Shown here: positions 25,578 to 33,529 of the stretch, piece after piece
Layout: each line of letters starts with the position of its first letter
How positions within the stretch are numbered: the stretch's first letter is position 1
From: a bacterium
GTDB taxonomy: Bacteria > Sysuimicrobiota > Sysuimicrobiia > Sysuimicrobiales > Thermofontiviventaceae
Direction: 5' to 3'
NCBI GenBank assembly: GCA_030550015.1
Contig: JAUQQG010000048.1
Span: 1 to 35,327 of the forward strand
Length of the DNA: 35,327 nt
Position numbers and translations under genes: made by a program
The notes under the pieces: model-generated
Database searches by the model: none
What the model was told of the DNA's origin: nothing
The model's input: only the letters and a program-made list of their open reading frames with translations

Positions 25578-25752
25578 CCCACTGGTGACCACCAGGGTCC
25601 CATTCGCCCTCAGGAGTTCTCTTTTCCGCATGCACAATTCGGGCATGGGCCTGATGTAGAATCCATCCTCTACCTGATTGTTCTTCCACCTCCCGTACGG
25701 TGAAATAAAAGAGCCAAAAGATCTTTAATATCTAAATAAAGGGGGGAGAGTC

Positions 25753-26781
25753 GTGGCAAGGAGAGATCGATGGACCTTGACAATCCTTAGCATCACGCTC
25801 ATCGCAGGCTTCGTGGGGATCTTGTTGCCCCAGCTGAAGGGGATCTCTGCGGAGGCGCTCCCAACGGTACAGGCGAAGCTGGTCTCACCTCCCCAGGCTC
25901 CTCCACCTGTTGCCAGAAAGCAGCCGGCGAAGGTGGTTGTGACCCTGGAAACTGTGGAGAGGCGCGGGACACTGGCGGATGGCGTGGAATACGAGTTCTG
26001 GACCTTCGGGGGAACCGTCCCCGGACCGATGATCCGGGTGCGTGTGGGAGACACCATTGAATTCCACCTCAAGAACGCCAAAACGAGTAAGCAAATCCAC
26101 TCTATTGACTTCCACGCTGTCAACGGACCAGGGGGCGGTGCCAAGGTAACCCAGACGCTTCCAGGCAAGGAATCTGTCTTCGAATGGAAGGCTCTCAACC
26201 CCGGAATCTATGTCTATCATTGTGCCTCCCCACACATCCCTACACACATCGCCAATGGCATGTACGGGCTTATCCTCGTGGAGCCTGCAGAGGGACTCCC
26301 TAAGGTAGACCGGGAGTACTATGTGATGCAGGGAGAGTTCTACACCAAAGGACGCCGAGGGGAGAAAGGATTCCAGCCCTATGACTCCAGTAAAGCCTAT
26401 GCTGAGCAGCCTGAGTACGTCGTGTTCAATGGGCGAGTTGGTGCTCTGATTGGGAAAGGCGCGCTCCAAGCGAAAGTAGGGGAAACCGTCCGGCTGTTTG
26501 TAGGGAACGGTGGCCCTAACCTGACGTCTGCGTTCCACGTCATCGGTGAGATCTTCGATCTCGTCTATCCCGAAGGGGCTGTAGGGAGCAACCCGAACCG
26601 GAATATCCAAACCACGCTCATCCCGCCAGGGGGCGCGGCGATCGTGGAGTTCAAGGTGAACGCCCCGGGGACCTACCTCCTGGTGGACCATAGCATCTTC
26701 CGCCTCGACAAGGGAACGGTAGGAGCGCTGGACGTGAGCGGGCCACCTACACCTGAGGTGTTCCGACCATTCAATCACTAA
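25753..26781 (+). CDS. nirK: Copper-containing nitrite reductase (NirK, AniA-like)
   Basis: Reduces nitrite to nitric oxide outside the cytoplasmic membrane. The 342-residue product has an N-terminal hydrophobic segment ([18 protein letters not shown]), probably an anchor or signal, then two cupredoxin domains. Type 1 copper ligands are His116, Cys157, His165 and Met170 ([23 protein letters not shown]). Type 2 ligands are His121, His156 and His313. Catalytic Asp119 and His262 ([17 protein letters not shown]) are present; the 51-residue spacing from His262 to His313 equals that in the Achromobacter enzyme. [20 protein letters not shown] is close to Neisseria AniA. The start is a GTG with GGGGGGAG upstream. 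No accessory nir/nor genes are nearby. Confidence 0.95.
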   Translation: MARRDRWTLTILSITLIAGFVGILLPQLKGISAEALPTVQAKLVSPPQAPPPVARKQPAKVVVTLETVERRGTLADGVEYEFWTFGGTVPGPMIRVRVGDTIEFHLKNAKTSKQIHSIDFHAVNGPGGGAKVTQTLPGKESVFEWKALNPGIYVYHCASPHIPTHIANGMYGLILVEPAEGLPKVDREYYVMQGEFYTKGRRGEKGFQPYDSSKAYAEQPEYVVFNGRVGALIGKGALQAKVGETVRLFVGNGGPNLTSAFHVIGEIFDLVYPEGAVGSNPNRNIQTTLIPPGGAAIVEFKVNAPGTYLLVDHSIFRLDKGTVGALDVSGPPTPEVFRPFNH

Positions 26782-26836
26782 ATACATCTCCGTGGCAAGA
26801 TCTTCAGCCGGACCTTCGCCACCATCGCCCGCCTAT

Positions 26837-26866
26837 GGGAGGAGCGCCCATCTGGCCGCTCCTCCC
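26837..26866. terminator. Probable bidirectional terminator between nirK and metG
   Basis: A perfect 10-bp stem GGGAGGAGCG (26837-26846) with CGCTCCTCCC (26857-26866) and a 10-nt loop, in the gap between two convergent genes. GTTCACCTTCTCCTT follows on the plus strand, a weak T/C-rich tail. Confidence 0.65.
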
Positions 26867-26914
26867 GTTCACCTTCTCCTTCCAAGAACGGACTCTTTCC
26901 ATGTACCAAGGTAC

Positions 26915-28852
26915 TCAGCTTACTTTCGCCCCCGGAGGTGGATCCTTTTCCACTGTAAGGAGGGCAACCTCATTATCCCACTCTGCTGCAAGGAGCATCC
27001 CCTGGGAGGTAACACCGCGCACTTGGCGGGGTTGGAGGTTCGCCAGGACGACGATCCGTTTTCCAACCAAATCCTCCGCCGTGTAGTGCGGGATCAACCC
27101 AGTCACCAGGGTTCGAACCTCTCCCCCAATGTCCACCCTCAGTTCCAGGAGCTTCTCGGTACCAGGCACCCTCTTGGCCTCACGCACAATGCCCACCCGC
27201 AAGTCAAGTCGCTTGAACTCGTCCAGTGAGATCTCTTCCACGCGTTCTCCTCCCTTCTGTGGCTGTTCCTCCTCCACAACCGCTCGTACAGCTTCCCGCT
27301 CGATGCGCGGGAAGATGGGTTTCCCTGGCCTGACCCGGGTCCCCCAGGGGAATCCCTGCCACTTCCTGGCATCCTCCAGACGCTGCTCTTCCAGGGGGAC
27401 GGGGATACCCAGCTGTTCCCAAGCGCGACGCGTCGCTGTCGGGCATGTGGGAGAAAGGAGGATTGTGGCGATCCGGAAGGCCTCTAGCGTGTTGTAGAGA
27501 ACGGTCGCCGCGCGGCGCTCCTGACCGCGACGTACCAAGGACCATGGTGCCCCTTCATCGAGGTACTTGTTGGCAGCTCCCAGCAGGCGCCAGATCTCTT
27601 GGAGCGCACGGTGTAGCTCAAGCCGGTCGATAGCACCCTCCACCGCGTCGACCACCTGCAGGGCTGTCTCACGGAGCAGGTGGTCGCGGTCCTCTGCGGG
27701 TCCAGGTTCAGGGACAACCCCCTGGAAGTAGCGCTCCACGAGGGGCAAGGTCCTGTTCAACAGGTTTCCGTAGTCGTTGGCCAGATCGGCGTTAAACCGG
27801 GTGATGAGGTTGTCATCGGAGAAGTCCCCATCCTGGCCAAAGGGCACTTCCCGAAGAAGGAAGTAGCGGATGGCATCCACGGCAACGCCCACCTCGGCCC
27901 CCGACAGCCGCGCCAGCGCCTGGGCAAGATCCCATGGATCTACAAGGACACCTGTAGACTTGCTGATCTTCTGTTCCTTGAACGTCCACCACCCGTGGGC
28001 GAACACCTTTTTGGGAGGGGCGATTCCTGCAGAATGGAGAAGGATGGGCCAGATTACAGCATGGAAACGCAGGATCTCCTTGCCCACGAGGTGCACGTCC
28101 GCAGGCCAGAACTTCTGGAACCTTTCCTCATCTTGCCCATACCCAGCTACGGTGATGTAGTTGGTGAGCGCATCGATCCACACGTAGATGACTTGATCAG
28201 GGTCGAAGGGAACGGGGATCCCCCACTTGAACGTGGAGCGGCTGACGGCAAGGTCCAGCAGGCCGCTCCTGACGAAGCTGAGCACCTCATTCCGTCGGGA
28301 TTCAGGTTCGACGAACTCCGGGTGCTCCTCAATGTGGCGAAGGAGCCAGTCCTGGTATTGAGAGAGGCGAAAGAGATAGCATTCCTCGGCTGTCCACTCT
28401 ACCGGCCGCCCGTGAACAGGGCACTTCCCCTCCACGAGCTCGCTCTCCAGGTAGAAGGACTCACAACTCGCACAGTACCATCCTTCGTAAATCCCTTTGT
28501 AGATGTCCCCGTTCCGGTAGGCTCTCTCGAAGATGGCCTGAGCCACGCGCTCGTGCCGGGGTTCAGTGGTCCGGATGAAGTCGTCGTAAGAGATGTTCAG
28601 GCGCTCCCAGAGCTGCTTGAACTCCCCCGCGATCCTGTCGCACCACTCCTTCGGATCAACTCCATTCGCTCTGGCCGTACGCTCGATTTTGATCCCATGC
28701 TCATCGGTGCCTGTGGCAAACAGAACGTCATACCCGGCCAGCCGCTTGAACCGCGCAATCACGTCGGCCGCAATGGTGGTGTAGGCATGGCCGATGTGGG
28801 GGGGCGCGTTGACATAGTAAATCGGTGTGGTGATGTAAAACTTCCTGGACAC
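26915..28852 (-). CDS. metG: Methionyl-tRNA synthetase
   Basis: Charges tRNA-Met with methionine. The 645-residue product begins VSRKFYITTPIYYVNAPPHI with the class I HIGH motif near residue 19. A zinc knuckle WYCASC...CPVHG (Cys-x2-Cys, Cys-x2-His) is of the type known in Thermus MetRS. The KMSKS loop is KISKS near residue 295. A C-terminal Trbp111/EMAP-II-like tRNA-binding domain (about 539-645; LRVGIVREAKRVPGTEKLLE, VTGLIPHYTAEDLVGKRIVV) is fused. The start is a GTG at 28852 with GAGGTGA 5 nt upstream; the frame is open to 28966 but that part is the T-box leader. It is preceded by a complete methionine T-box. Confidence 0.97.
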   Translation of the reverse strand: MSRKFYITTPIYYVNAPPHIGHAYTTIAADVIARFKRLAGYDVLFATGTDEHGIKIERTARANGVDPKEWCDRIAGEFKQLWERLNISYDDFIRTTEPRHERVAQAIFERAYRNGDIYKGIYEGWYCASCESFYLESELVEGKCPVHGRPVEWTAEECYLFRLSQYQDWLLRHIEEHPEFVEPESRRNEVLSFVRSGLLDLAVSRSTFKWGIPVPFDPDQVIYVWIDALTNYITVAGYGQDEERFQKFWPADVHLVGKEILRFHAVIWPILLHSAGIAPPKKVFAHGWWTFKEQKISKSTGVLVDPWDLAQALARLSGAEVGVAVDAIRYFLLREVPFGQDGDFSDDNLITRFNADLANDYGNLLNRTLPLVERYFQGVVPEPGPAEDRDHLLRETALQVVDAVEGAIDRLELHRALQEIWRLLGAANKYLDEGAPWSLVRRGQERRAATVLYNTLEAFRIATILLSPTCPTATRRAWEQLGIPVPLEEQRLEDARKWQGFPWGTRVRPGKPIFPRIEREAVRAVVEEEQPQKGGERVEEISLDEFKRLDLRVGIVREAKRVPGTEKLLELRVDIGGEVRTLVTGLIPHYTAEDLVGKRIVVLANLQPRQVRGVTSQGMLLAAEWDNEVALLTVEKDPPPGAKVS

Positions 28853-28910
28853 TGTGCTCACCTCGCTTCTGCCGGCTCCTCGAAGCTTCACTCTTCCCCG
28901 CAGGAGACCC

Positions 28911-28942
28911 AAAACAAAAGCCTCTCGCCTGGGGCGAGAGGC
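28911..28942 (-). terminator. T-box leader terminator of metG
   Basis: On the minus strand GCCTCTCGCC (28942-28933), loop CCA, GGCGAGAGGC (28929-28920), then TTTTGTTTT (28919-28911): a 10-bp perfect intrinsic terminator 58 nt before the metG start. Confidence 0.92.
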
Positions 28943-29218
28943 GAAAGCTCTCACGGTACCACCCATGTTCGCTCCTGCCTTACGGCAAAGAGCCTCTGCA
29001 GGTGCGTCCTCCTACCACAAGACGACAGGAGGAAAAACACCCGGTCCGCTAACGGGAACCCCCGGCACACCCTACTCGGAAACTACTGGGAATCCTTTCG
29101 GGCTACCGCTCCGGGGCCATGTTCGGGACGGCTACCTGCCGGCTTAGCACCCTACCCGGCTCGCTGCGAGGCTCACCGTGCCTACTCCCGCCCCATCATT
29201 GCGCTCCTGTACTCTCTT
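28911..29218 (-). ncRNA. T-box riboswitch, methionine-specific, upstream of metG
   Basis: A tRNA-sensing leader that allows readthrough into metG when uncharged tRNA-Met binds. The conserved T-box element GGGTGGTACCGTG lies near 28951-28963, just before the terminator; its TGGT can pair with the ACCA end of a tRNA with discriminator A. In Stem I, the loop-E AGTA motif (29183-29186) follows a GGGGC helix strand (29190-29194) that pairs with GCCCC (29113-29117). Directly before GCCCC, in the specifier position, stands GAAC-ATG, giving codon ATG (29118-29120) for methionine. An upper helix ACGG/CCGT is also present. The 5' end is inferred from the promoter. Confidence 0.92.
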
Positions 29219-29224
29219 GGCATC

Positions 29225-29253
29225 ATCATAAGATGGTACAAGATCGCTGTCAA
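29225..29253 (-). promoter_or_regulatory. Promoter of the metG T-box transcript
   Basis: Minus-strand TTGACA (29248-29253), 17-bp spacer, TATGAT (29225-29230). It lies back to back with the plus-strand promoter at 29267-29295, the two -35 elements only 13 bp apart. Confidence 0.85.
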
Positions 29254-29266
29254 GCAAAGCACTGCG

Positions 29267-29295
29267 TTGACAGAGATCACCCTTAGGGGTATGTT
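29267..29295 (+). promoter_or_regulatory. Promoter of the TauE/SafE-SIS unit
   Basis: Plus-strand TTGACA (29267-29272), 17-bp spacer, TATGTT (29290-29295). Transcription would begin near 29302, about 31 nt before the permease start. Confidence 0.75.
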
Positions 29296-29332
29296 CTCTC
29301 TAGTTGGAACGTCAGGGAAGAGGAGGAGACAG

Positions 29333-29689
29333 ATGGCCATCCTGTATTTGCTTCTCGGCCTCGTTGCCGGTATCTTCAGCGGCCTCATCGGTATTGGAGG
29401 CGGAGTGATCATCGTCCCTGCACTCATCTACCTCTTTAGATTCGAGCAACATCTGGCGCAGGGGACGACCTTAGCTCTCCTCGTCCCGCCTATTGGCATC
29501 CTCGCCGCCTGGACCTATTATAAGCAGGGGTATGTGGACCTGAAGGTCGCCGCCCTTGTGGCGTTGGGCTTTTTCCTCGGCGGCCTTGTGGGGGCACGTA
29601 TTGCCGTAGGCCTCCCCCAGCATATTCTCAAGAAAATTTTCGGCGTGGCGTTGCTCTACATCAGCCTGAATCTCATCCTCTCACGGTGA
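29333..29689 (+). CDS. Half-size TauE/SafE family permease
   Basis: A 118-residue membrane protein with about four helices, equal to one half of a normal TauE/SafE (DUF81) sulfite/organosulfonate-type exporter. The start MAILYLLLGLVAGIFSGLIG, followed by GIGGGVIIVPALIYLF, is the family signature repeat; LAQGTTLALLVPPIGILAAW and the ending FGVALLYISLNLIL fit as well. It would need to dimerise. The substrate is unknown. The ATG at 29333 follows GAGGAGGAG; a very long upstream extension of the same frame lies across metG and the T-box and is rejected. The SIS-domain gene starts 7 bp later, so the two are co-transcribed. Confidence 0.9.
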   Translation: MAILYLLLGLVAGIFSGLIGIGGGVIIVPALIYLFRFEQHLAQGTTLALLVPPIGILAAWTYYKQGYVDLKVAALVALGFFLGGLVGARIAVGLPQHILKKIFGVALLYISLNLILSR

Positions 29690-29696
29690 ATCCTCC

Positions 29697-30731
29697 ATGC
29701 ACTTCATGCTCCAGGAGATTCAAGAACAACCGATGGTCGTGGAGCGGATCCTCCAGGAATCTCCCCGAATCCGGCGGCTCGCCCGTAGGATCCGGCGCAG
29801 GGATCCCTGGTTCGTTGTGATGGCGGCACGAGGGACTTCGGACAACGCCGCTCTCTATGGGAAGTACCTCTTCGAGACGCTCCTAGGCCTCCCTGTCTCC
29901 CTTGCGGCCCCCTCGGTCATCACCCTCTACAGTTCCCGGCTTCGCCTCCAGAAATCTCTCGTCTTGGGCATCTCCCAGTCGGGAGAGTCGCTGGATATCG
30001 TAGAATTTCTGCGCGCTGCTCGTCGCTTGGGAGCGCTGACTGTGGCCATCACCAACCACGAACGCTCCACCCTCGCCCGGAATGCCCACGAGGTCCTGCT
30101 GTGCCACGCGGGAGAGGAGCGGAGCATCGCTGCGACCAAGACCTACATGGGACAGTTAACGGTCCTCGCGTTCCTCGCAGCGACCTGGGGAGAGCTGGGT
30201 GATTTGGAACGAGAACTGCAGAACCTCCCCAGGGCCCTCGAGGAGGTTCTAAAGAGGAAAGAAGAGATTGCAGAACGGGTGAGCCGGTACAGGTATATGG
30301 GGGAGTGCATTGTCTCCGCAAGAGGCTATAATTACGCCACGGCCAAGGAGGCAGCACTGAAACTCAAAGAGACCTGTTACGTCCTTGCCGAGGCCCTCTC
30401 CTCCGCAGATCTCCTCCATGGTCCCATTGCAATTGTGGAGAGAGACTTCCCCGTCTTCCTATTCGCGCCCACAGGAAAAGCCTATGGCCATCTCTTAGAG
30501 CTCACAGAGCGGCTGGTGGCTCAAGGTGCCGAAGTTGTCGTTTTCAGCGATGCCCAGGAGATCCTGAAAAAGGGGACTGTCCCCATTCCCGTTCCAGTCT
30601 CAGTGCCCGAAGAGGTAACCCCACACGTCTTGATCATCCCTGCCCAACTCTTTGCCTATCACCTCGCCCTGGCAAAGGGCCTCGACCCCGATCATCCCCG
30701 GGGCTTGCGCAAGATCACCCGCACCCTCTAG
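29697..30731 (+). CDS. Tandem SIS-domain sugar-phosphate enzyme (GlmS isomerase-like / glucosamine-6-phosphate deaminase type)
   Basis: A 344-residue protein with two SIS domains (about 25-165 and 195-335) and no glutamine amidotransferase domain. The first has VMAARGTSDNAALYGKYLFE and GISQSGESLDIVEFLRAARR, the serine-rich phosphate loop; EERSIAATKTYMGQLTVL follows, as in GlmS. The second has ARGYNYATAKEAALKLKETC and AEALSSADLLHGPIAIVE. Proteins of this type (NagB-II, AgaS, FrlB-like) deaminate or isomerise amino-sugar phosphates. Without the glutaminase domain it is not a full GlmS. The exact substrate is not predictable. Its ribosome site is GGTGA in the end of the preceding gene, 7 nt before the ATG. 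Confidence 0.9.
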   Translation: MHFMLQEIQEQPMVVERILQESPRIRRLARRIRRRDPWFVVMAARGTSDNAALYGKYLFETLLGLPVSLAAPSVITLYSSRLRLQKSLVLGISQSGESLDIVEFLRAARRLGALTVAITNHERSTLARNAHEVLLCHAGEERSIAATKTYMGQLTVLAFLAATWGELGDLERELQNLPRALEEVLKRKEEIAERVSRYRYMGECIVSARGYNYATAKEAALKLKETCYVLAEALSSADLLHGPIAIVERDFPVFLFAPTGKAYGHLLELTERLVAQGAEVVVFSDAQEILKKGTVPIPVPVSVPEEVTPHVLIIPAQLFAYHLALAKGLDPDHPRGLRKITRTL

Positions 30732-30796
30732 CTCATCCAGCAAAGGCCTCTCCGAGGACTATACCGAAACCTTGCCAAAGGATGGCTAGGGCCACC

Positions 30797-32080
30797 TTAA
30801 AACCCTGCCCGACCCGAGGCGATCTCCTCGACGAGGGCTACTACAAATCGGGCTGTCTCCTCAAGAGCTCTCGGGTTGACTGTGGCGGGAACATCCTCTG
30901 GGGTATGGATGGAGGTAATCTCGGGACGAGCGAGGAAAATGGCGGGGATCCCCATCTGTTCGAACGAGACATGGTCGCTTTCTGCAGATCTTCCCGTGCT
31001 CAGAGGAATACCCAGCTCCCTGGCGAGGCGATCAGCGAGGTCAAGGAGTGGTCCCCTGCCAGCAGTGTTCAAAGCTAGCAATCGGTCCCCCTGTCCCACG
31101 ACGTCCACATTGATCATGGCCACAACGTCCTGGCCCGCCGTGCGGACGTAGTGCTGTGATCCCAGGAGACCCAACTCCTCTGCACCAAACGCCACGAAGG
31201 CAAGGGTATAGGGGTAGGAGCGAGGTGCAAGAACCCTGCTCACCTCCAGGACCACGGCAACACCGCTGGCGTTGTCGTTTGCTCCTGGGGCAGCAGGAAC
31301 GGAATCAAAGTGTGCCCCGATGACCACAACCTTCCGAGGTTGCCCTCGACCAAGTTTGCTTGCAACCACATTCCACGTTGTACGCTCCTCCAACAGGGTA
31401 TCGACCAGGAGTCGTGCCCGTACAGGCCCTCGGTTGATCAGGCCGAGAAGGCGCTGGCCCTCCTCCTGGGAGATTGTCACCGCGGGGATGGGGGAGCCTC
31501 CCACTAGCGTGCCCTGGATATTCCCCGGACGGTTGTTATAGATCACGACACCCACAGCGCCATACCGCGCGGCATTCCGTGCTTTCTCGGAGAAAAAGAT
31601 TGCCCCACGTTGGGCAAGCGCGATGTGCCCTCGGACGTCCTTCCCACGGAAATCCTCAGGGCGGCCGAGGCCGACGTGTACGAGCAAACCTTCCACGCCC
31701 TCCGGGGGAGTCGGTGGCGAATAGACCAAGACCTCTGGGGAGAAGGAGAGGCGTTCCGGACTCAGTGTCTGGAAGAAGACACGACGGGTCTCAAAGGCAA
31801 GCACAGGGAACGCTTGGCGCTCTACGGGGTACCCGAACGACTGGAACTGACCTGCGATGTATTCTGCAGCCTGGCGATCCTGTACACTTCCAGCCGGTCG
31901 TGCGCCGATCTGGCCAGCCAGCGCAACGACGTGGGCATATGCCGCCTGCCCTGAGATTGCAGGAGTTTCCTGGGCGATGAGGAGGCCGGAGCCCGCTGTG
32001 AAGACAATCGCCAGGAGAACTCCCAGAAGAACCCGTGGCATCCTCAGGTCGCTGAATAGGCGATGGGTGCTCCACCCCAT
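30797..32080 (-). CDS. M28-family zinc aminopeptidase with PA domain
   Basis: A 427-residue secreted or membrane-anchored metallopeptidase. Residues about 14-36 are a signal peptide (MPRVLLGVLLAIVFTAGSGLLIA). A protease-associated (PA) insert follows around 125-215 (HIALAQRGAIFFSEKARNAA, GAVGVVIYNNRPG). The M28 catalytic domain has the zinc ligands and catalytic Glu in order: AHFDSVP (His), GANDNASGVA (bridging Asp), FGAEELGLLGS (Glu pair), INVDVVG (Asp) and SIHTPED (His). It likely trims N-terminal residues from peptides outside the cytoplasm. It starts 14 bp after the nadE stop, with GTAGGAGC upstream, so both genes share a transcript though no functional link is obvious. An ATG at residue 14 could be the true start. 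Confidence 0.93.
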   Translation of the reverse strand: MGWSTHRLFSDLRMPRVLLGVLLAIVFTAGSGLLIAQETPAISGQAAYAHVVALAGQIGARPAGSVQDRQAAEYIAGQFQSFGYPVERQAFPVLAFETRRVFFQTLSPERLSFSPEVLVYSPPTPPEGVEGLLVHVGLGRPEDFRGKDVRGHIALAQRGAIFFSEKARNAARYGAVGVVIYNNRPGNIQGTLVGGSPIPAVTISQEEGQRLLGLINRGPVRARLLVDTLLEERTTWNVVASKLGRGQPRKVVVIGAHFDSVPAAPGANDNASGVAVVLEVSRVLAPRSYPYTLAFVAFGAEELGLLGSQHYVRTAGQDVVAMINVDVVGQGDRLLALNTAGRGPLLDLADRLARELGIPLSTGRSAESDHVSFEQMGIPAIFLARPEITSIHTPEDVPATVNPRALEETARFVVALVEEIASGRAGF

Positions 32081-32094
32081 GAACTACGACGCTC

Positions 32095-32832
32095 CTACGG
32101 GGGAAAATCCGGAACCGGCGGCAACGTCCGCTTGTGCATGCTGGCCCTGTGCAAAGCCTCGATCCTTGCGGCAACCTCAGGAGGAACTTGCTCGCCCAGG
32201 AGGTACCCGTCGAGCTGCTCGTAGGTGATTCCAAGCTCGCCTTCGTCTGTCTGGCCAGGCCACAGGCCAGCGGAGGGGGTTTTCTCTATGATCCGTTCCG
32301 GGACCCCGAGATACCTCGCCAACTCACGAACCTGTCTCTTCGTCAGGTTCCCAAGAGGGAGGACATCCACCCCACCGTCACCATATTTGGTAAAGTACCC
32401 CACGTAGATCTCGCTGCGGTTCCCTGTCCCCACGACAAGGCGGTTCAAGCGGTTGGCGAAAAAGTAGAGGGTCGCCATCCGGAGTCGCGGCTTGAGGTTG
32501 GCAAGGGCAATGGGGTGATCGGCGTAGTATCCAGAGGCCCGTAATGCCTCCAAGAGGCCATCGTACACGAGGTCGAGGGTCACGGTGGTTACTGGCAAGC
32601 CCAGCGTCCTCGCGACGAAATAAGCGTCTTCGATGTCTATGGGGTCGCTATGACACGGCATCACCACGCCCAGGGTGTGCTCGGGGAACGCTCGTAGGCA
32701 CAGCGCAGCCACCGTCGCCGAGTCCACGCCGCCGCTGATACCTACGACGGCTCCCACTGCCCCTGCCGCGTTGGCCTGATCCTGGAGCCAGACGACGAGC
32801 CTTCTGCTGAACTCCTCCATCGCTTCCTCCAT
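32095..32832 (-). CDS. nadE: NAD+ synthetase NadE (no glutaminase domain)
   Basis: Makes NAD+ from deamido-NAD+, ATP and ammonia. The 245-residue product is an N-type ATP pyrophosphatase: the P-loop is GISGGVDSATVAAL at 31-44, then GVVMPCHSDPIDIEDA, LKPRLRMATLYFFANRLN, VVGTGNRSEIYVGYFTKYGD and EKTPSAGLWPGQTDEGELGI, all NadE signatures. The absence of an N-terminal nitrilase-like glutaminase domain means it uses free ammonia or an ammonia supplier encoded elsewhere. Starts at 32832 and 32820 are both possible; 32820 has GGAGGAAGCG before it. The M28 peptidase follows 14 bp downstream. Confidence 0.96.
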   Translation of the reverse strand: MEEAMEEFSRRLVVWLQDQANAAGAVGAVVGISGGVDSATVAALCLRAFPEHTLGVVMPCHSDPIDIEDAYFVARTLGLPVTTVTLDLVYDGLLEALRASGYYADHPIALANLKPRLRMATLYFFANRLNRLVVGTGNRSEIYVGYFTKYGDGGVDVLPLGNLTKRQVRELARYLGVPERIIEKTPSAGLWPGQTDEGELGITYEQLDGYLLGEQVPPEVAARIEALHRASMHKRTLPPVPDFPP

Positions 32833-33148
32833 CGCCCTCTCCGCACCGTCGTGCCTTGAGAAGATCGAAGTGAGTCAAAATTGCCACTTGGTTGATTTCG
32901 GCAGTTGACCCCACCTTCCCTTGGCCTCCGGTTTCAGTACACCGACAAAGATCTCCACGTTTGGTTCCCACCAAACCTGTCCCTCGCTGCTGTGTCCACC
33001 CCGGGATAGGTGTGGGAGGAAATCCCCAGGAGGCGGAGATATTCCTGGACTTGTCGACGAGCGCTTGTTGATCCTATACTGATCTCAAGGACTTCGTGAA
33101 TATGGAGGTCCCAAAAGTCCATTTTGAGTCGGGTTGAAGGAGGGGACC
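32833..33148. other. Intergenic region between nadE and sdhC
   Basis: These 316 bp separate divergent genes. It holds the sdhC promoter (33051-33080) and an imperfect inverted repeat at 32874-32909 (GTCAA...TTGAC and TGCC...GGCA arms) 42 bp upstream of nadE. A 62-codon minus-strand frame (32934-33122) lacks a ribosome site and is not called. Confidence 0.6.
33051..33080 (+). promoter_or_regulatory. Promoter of the sdhCDA operon
   Basis: TTGTCG (33051-33056), 18-bp spacer, TATACT (33075-33080). The leader to the sdhC ATG at 33149 would be about 60 nt. Confidence 0.6.
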
Positions 33149-33508
33149 ATGTACAGAGGTGGACCAGGGATGCTTGCGTGGGCCCTGCACCGCATCACCG
33201 GTGTGGCTATCCTGCTCTTCCTGCTCATCCATATCATCGAGACCATGATGATCGGGTTCGGGCCCGACGCCTACAACAGGGCGATTGCGATCTACAAGCA
33301 ACCGTGGTTCAAGCCATTCGAGTTCCTGCTGGCAGCGGCTGTCCTCTACCATGCAGGGAATGGGATCCTCGTCATGATCGTGGACTTCCTTCCGGAAGCA
33401 AGCCGGGTTTACCGGAAGCTCTTCTGGGCAGGCGCCTTGGTCTACACGGTGCTGATCATTCCCATCGCGTACTTGATGCTTCGCCCGTTCTTTACCGCCT
33501 ATTTCTGA
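33149..33508 (+). CDS. sdhC: Succinate dehydrogenase cytochrome b556 subunit SdhC
   Basis: A 119-residue membrane anchor with three helices. It starts MYRGGPGMLAWALHRITGVA; the HRITG motif at the first helix is typical of SdhC and lines the quinone site. A second helix carries the heme-ligand-type His in LLAAAVLYHAGNGILVMIVD, and the third is ALVYTVLIIPIAYLML. With SdhD it holds heme b and passes electrons from the SdhAB head to quinone. The ATG at 33149 has GAAGGAGGGG 5 nt upstream; an in-frame TTG at 33134 is rejected. Confidence 0.93.
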   Translation: MYRGGPGMLAWALHRITGVAILLFLLIHIIETMMIGFGPDAYNRAIAIYKQPWFKPFEFLLAAAVLYHAGNGILVMIVDFLPEASRVYRKLFWAGALVYTVLIIPIAYLMLRPFFTAYF

Positions 33509-33529
33509 GGATCAGGAGGAGGGACGTCC

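Noticed and set aside
25586-25599. CTGGTG/CACCAG repeat after the EamA-type gene
   Set aside because: The stem is short with almost no loop and no T-run, so no function is supported.
28853-28966. N-terminal extension of MetRS
   Set aside because: The extra codons come from the T-box element and terminator; the normal MetRS N-terminus starts at GTG 28852.
27680-29332. N-terminal 551 codons of a long plus-strand frame ending in the TauE/SafE gene
   Set aside because: It is antisense to metG and the T-box; the true gene starts at ATG 29333 with a ribosome site.
32934-33122. 62-codon minus-strand frame between nadE and sdhC
   Set aside because: No ribosome site, overlaps the sdhC promoter and resembles no protein I know.
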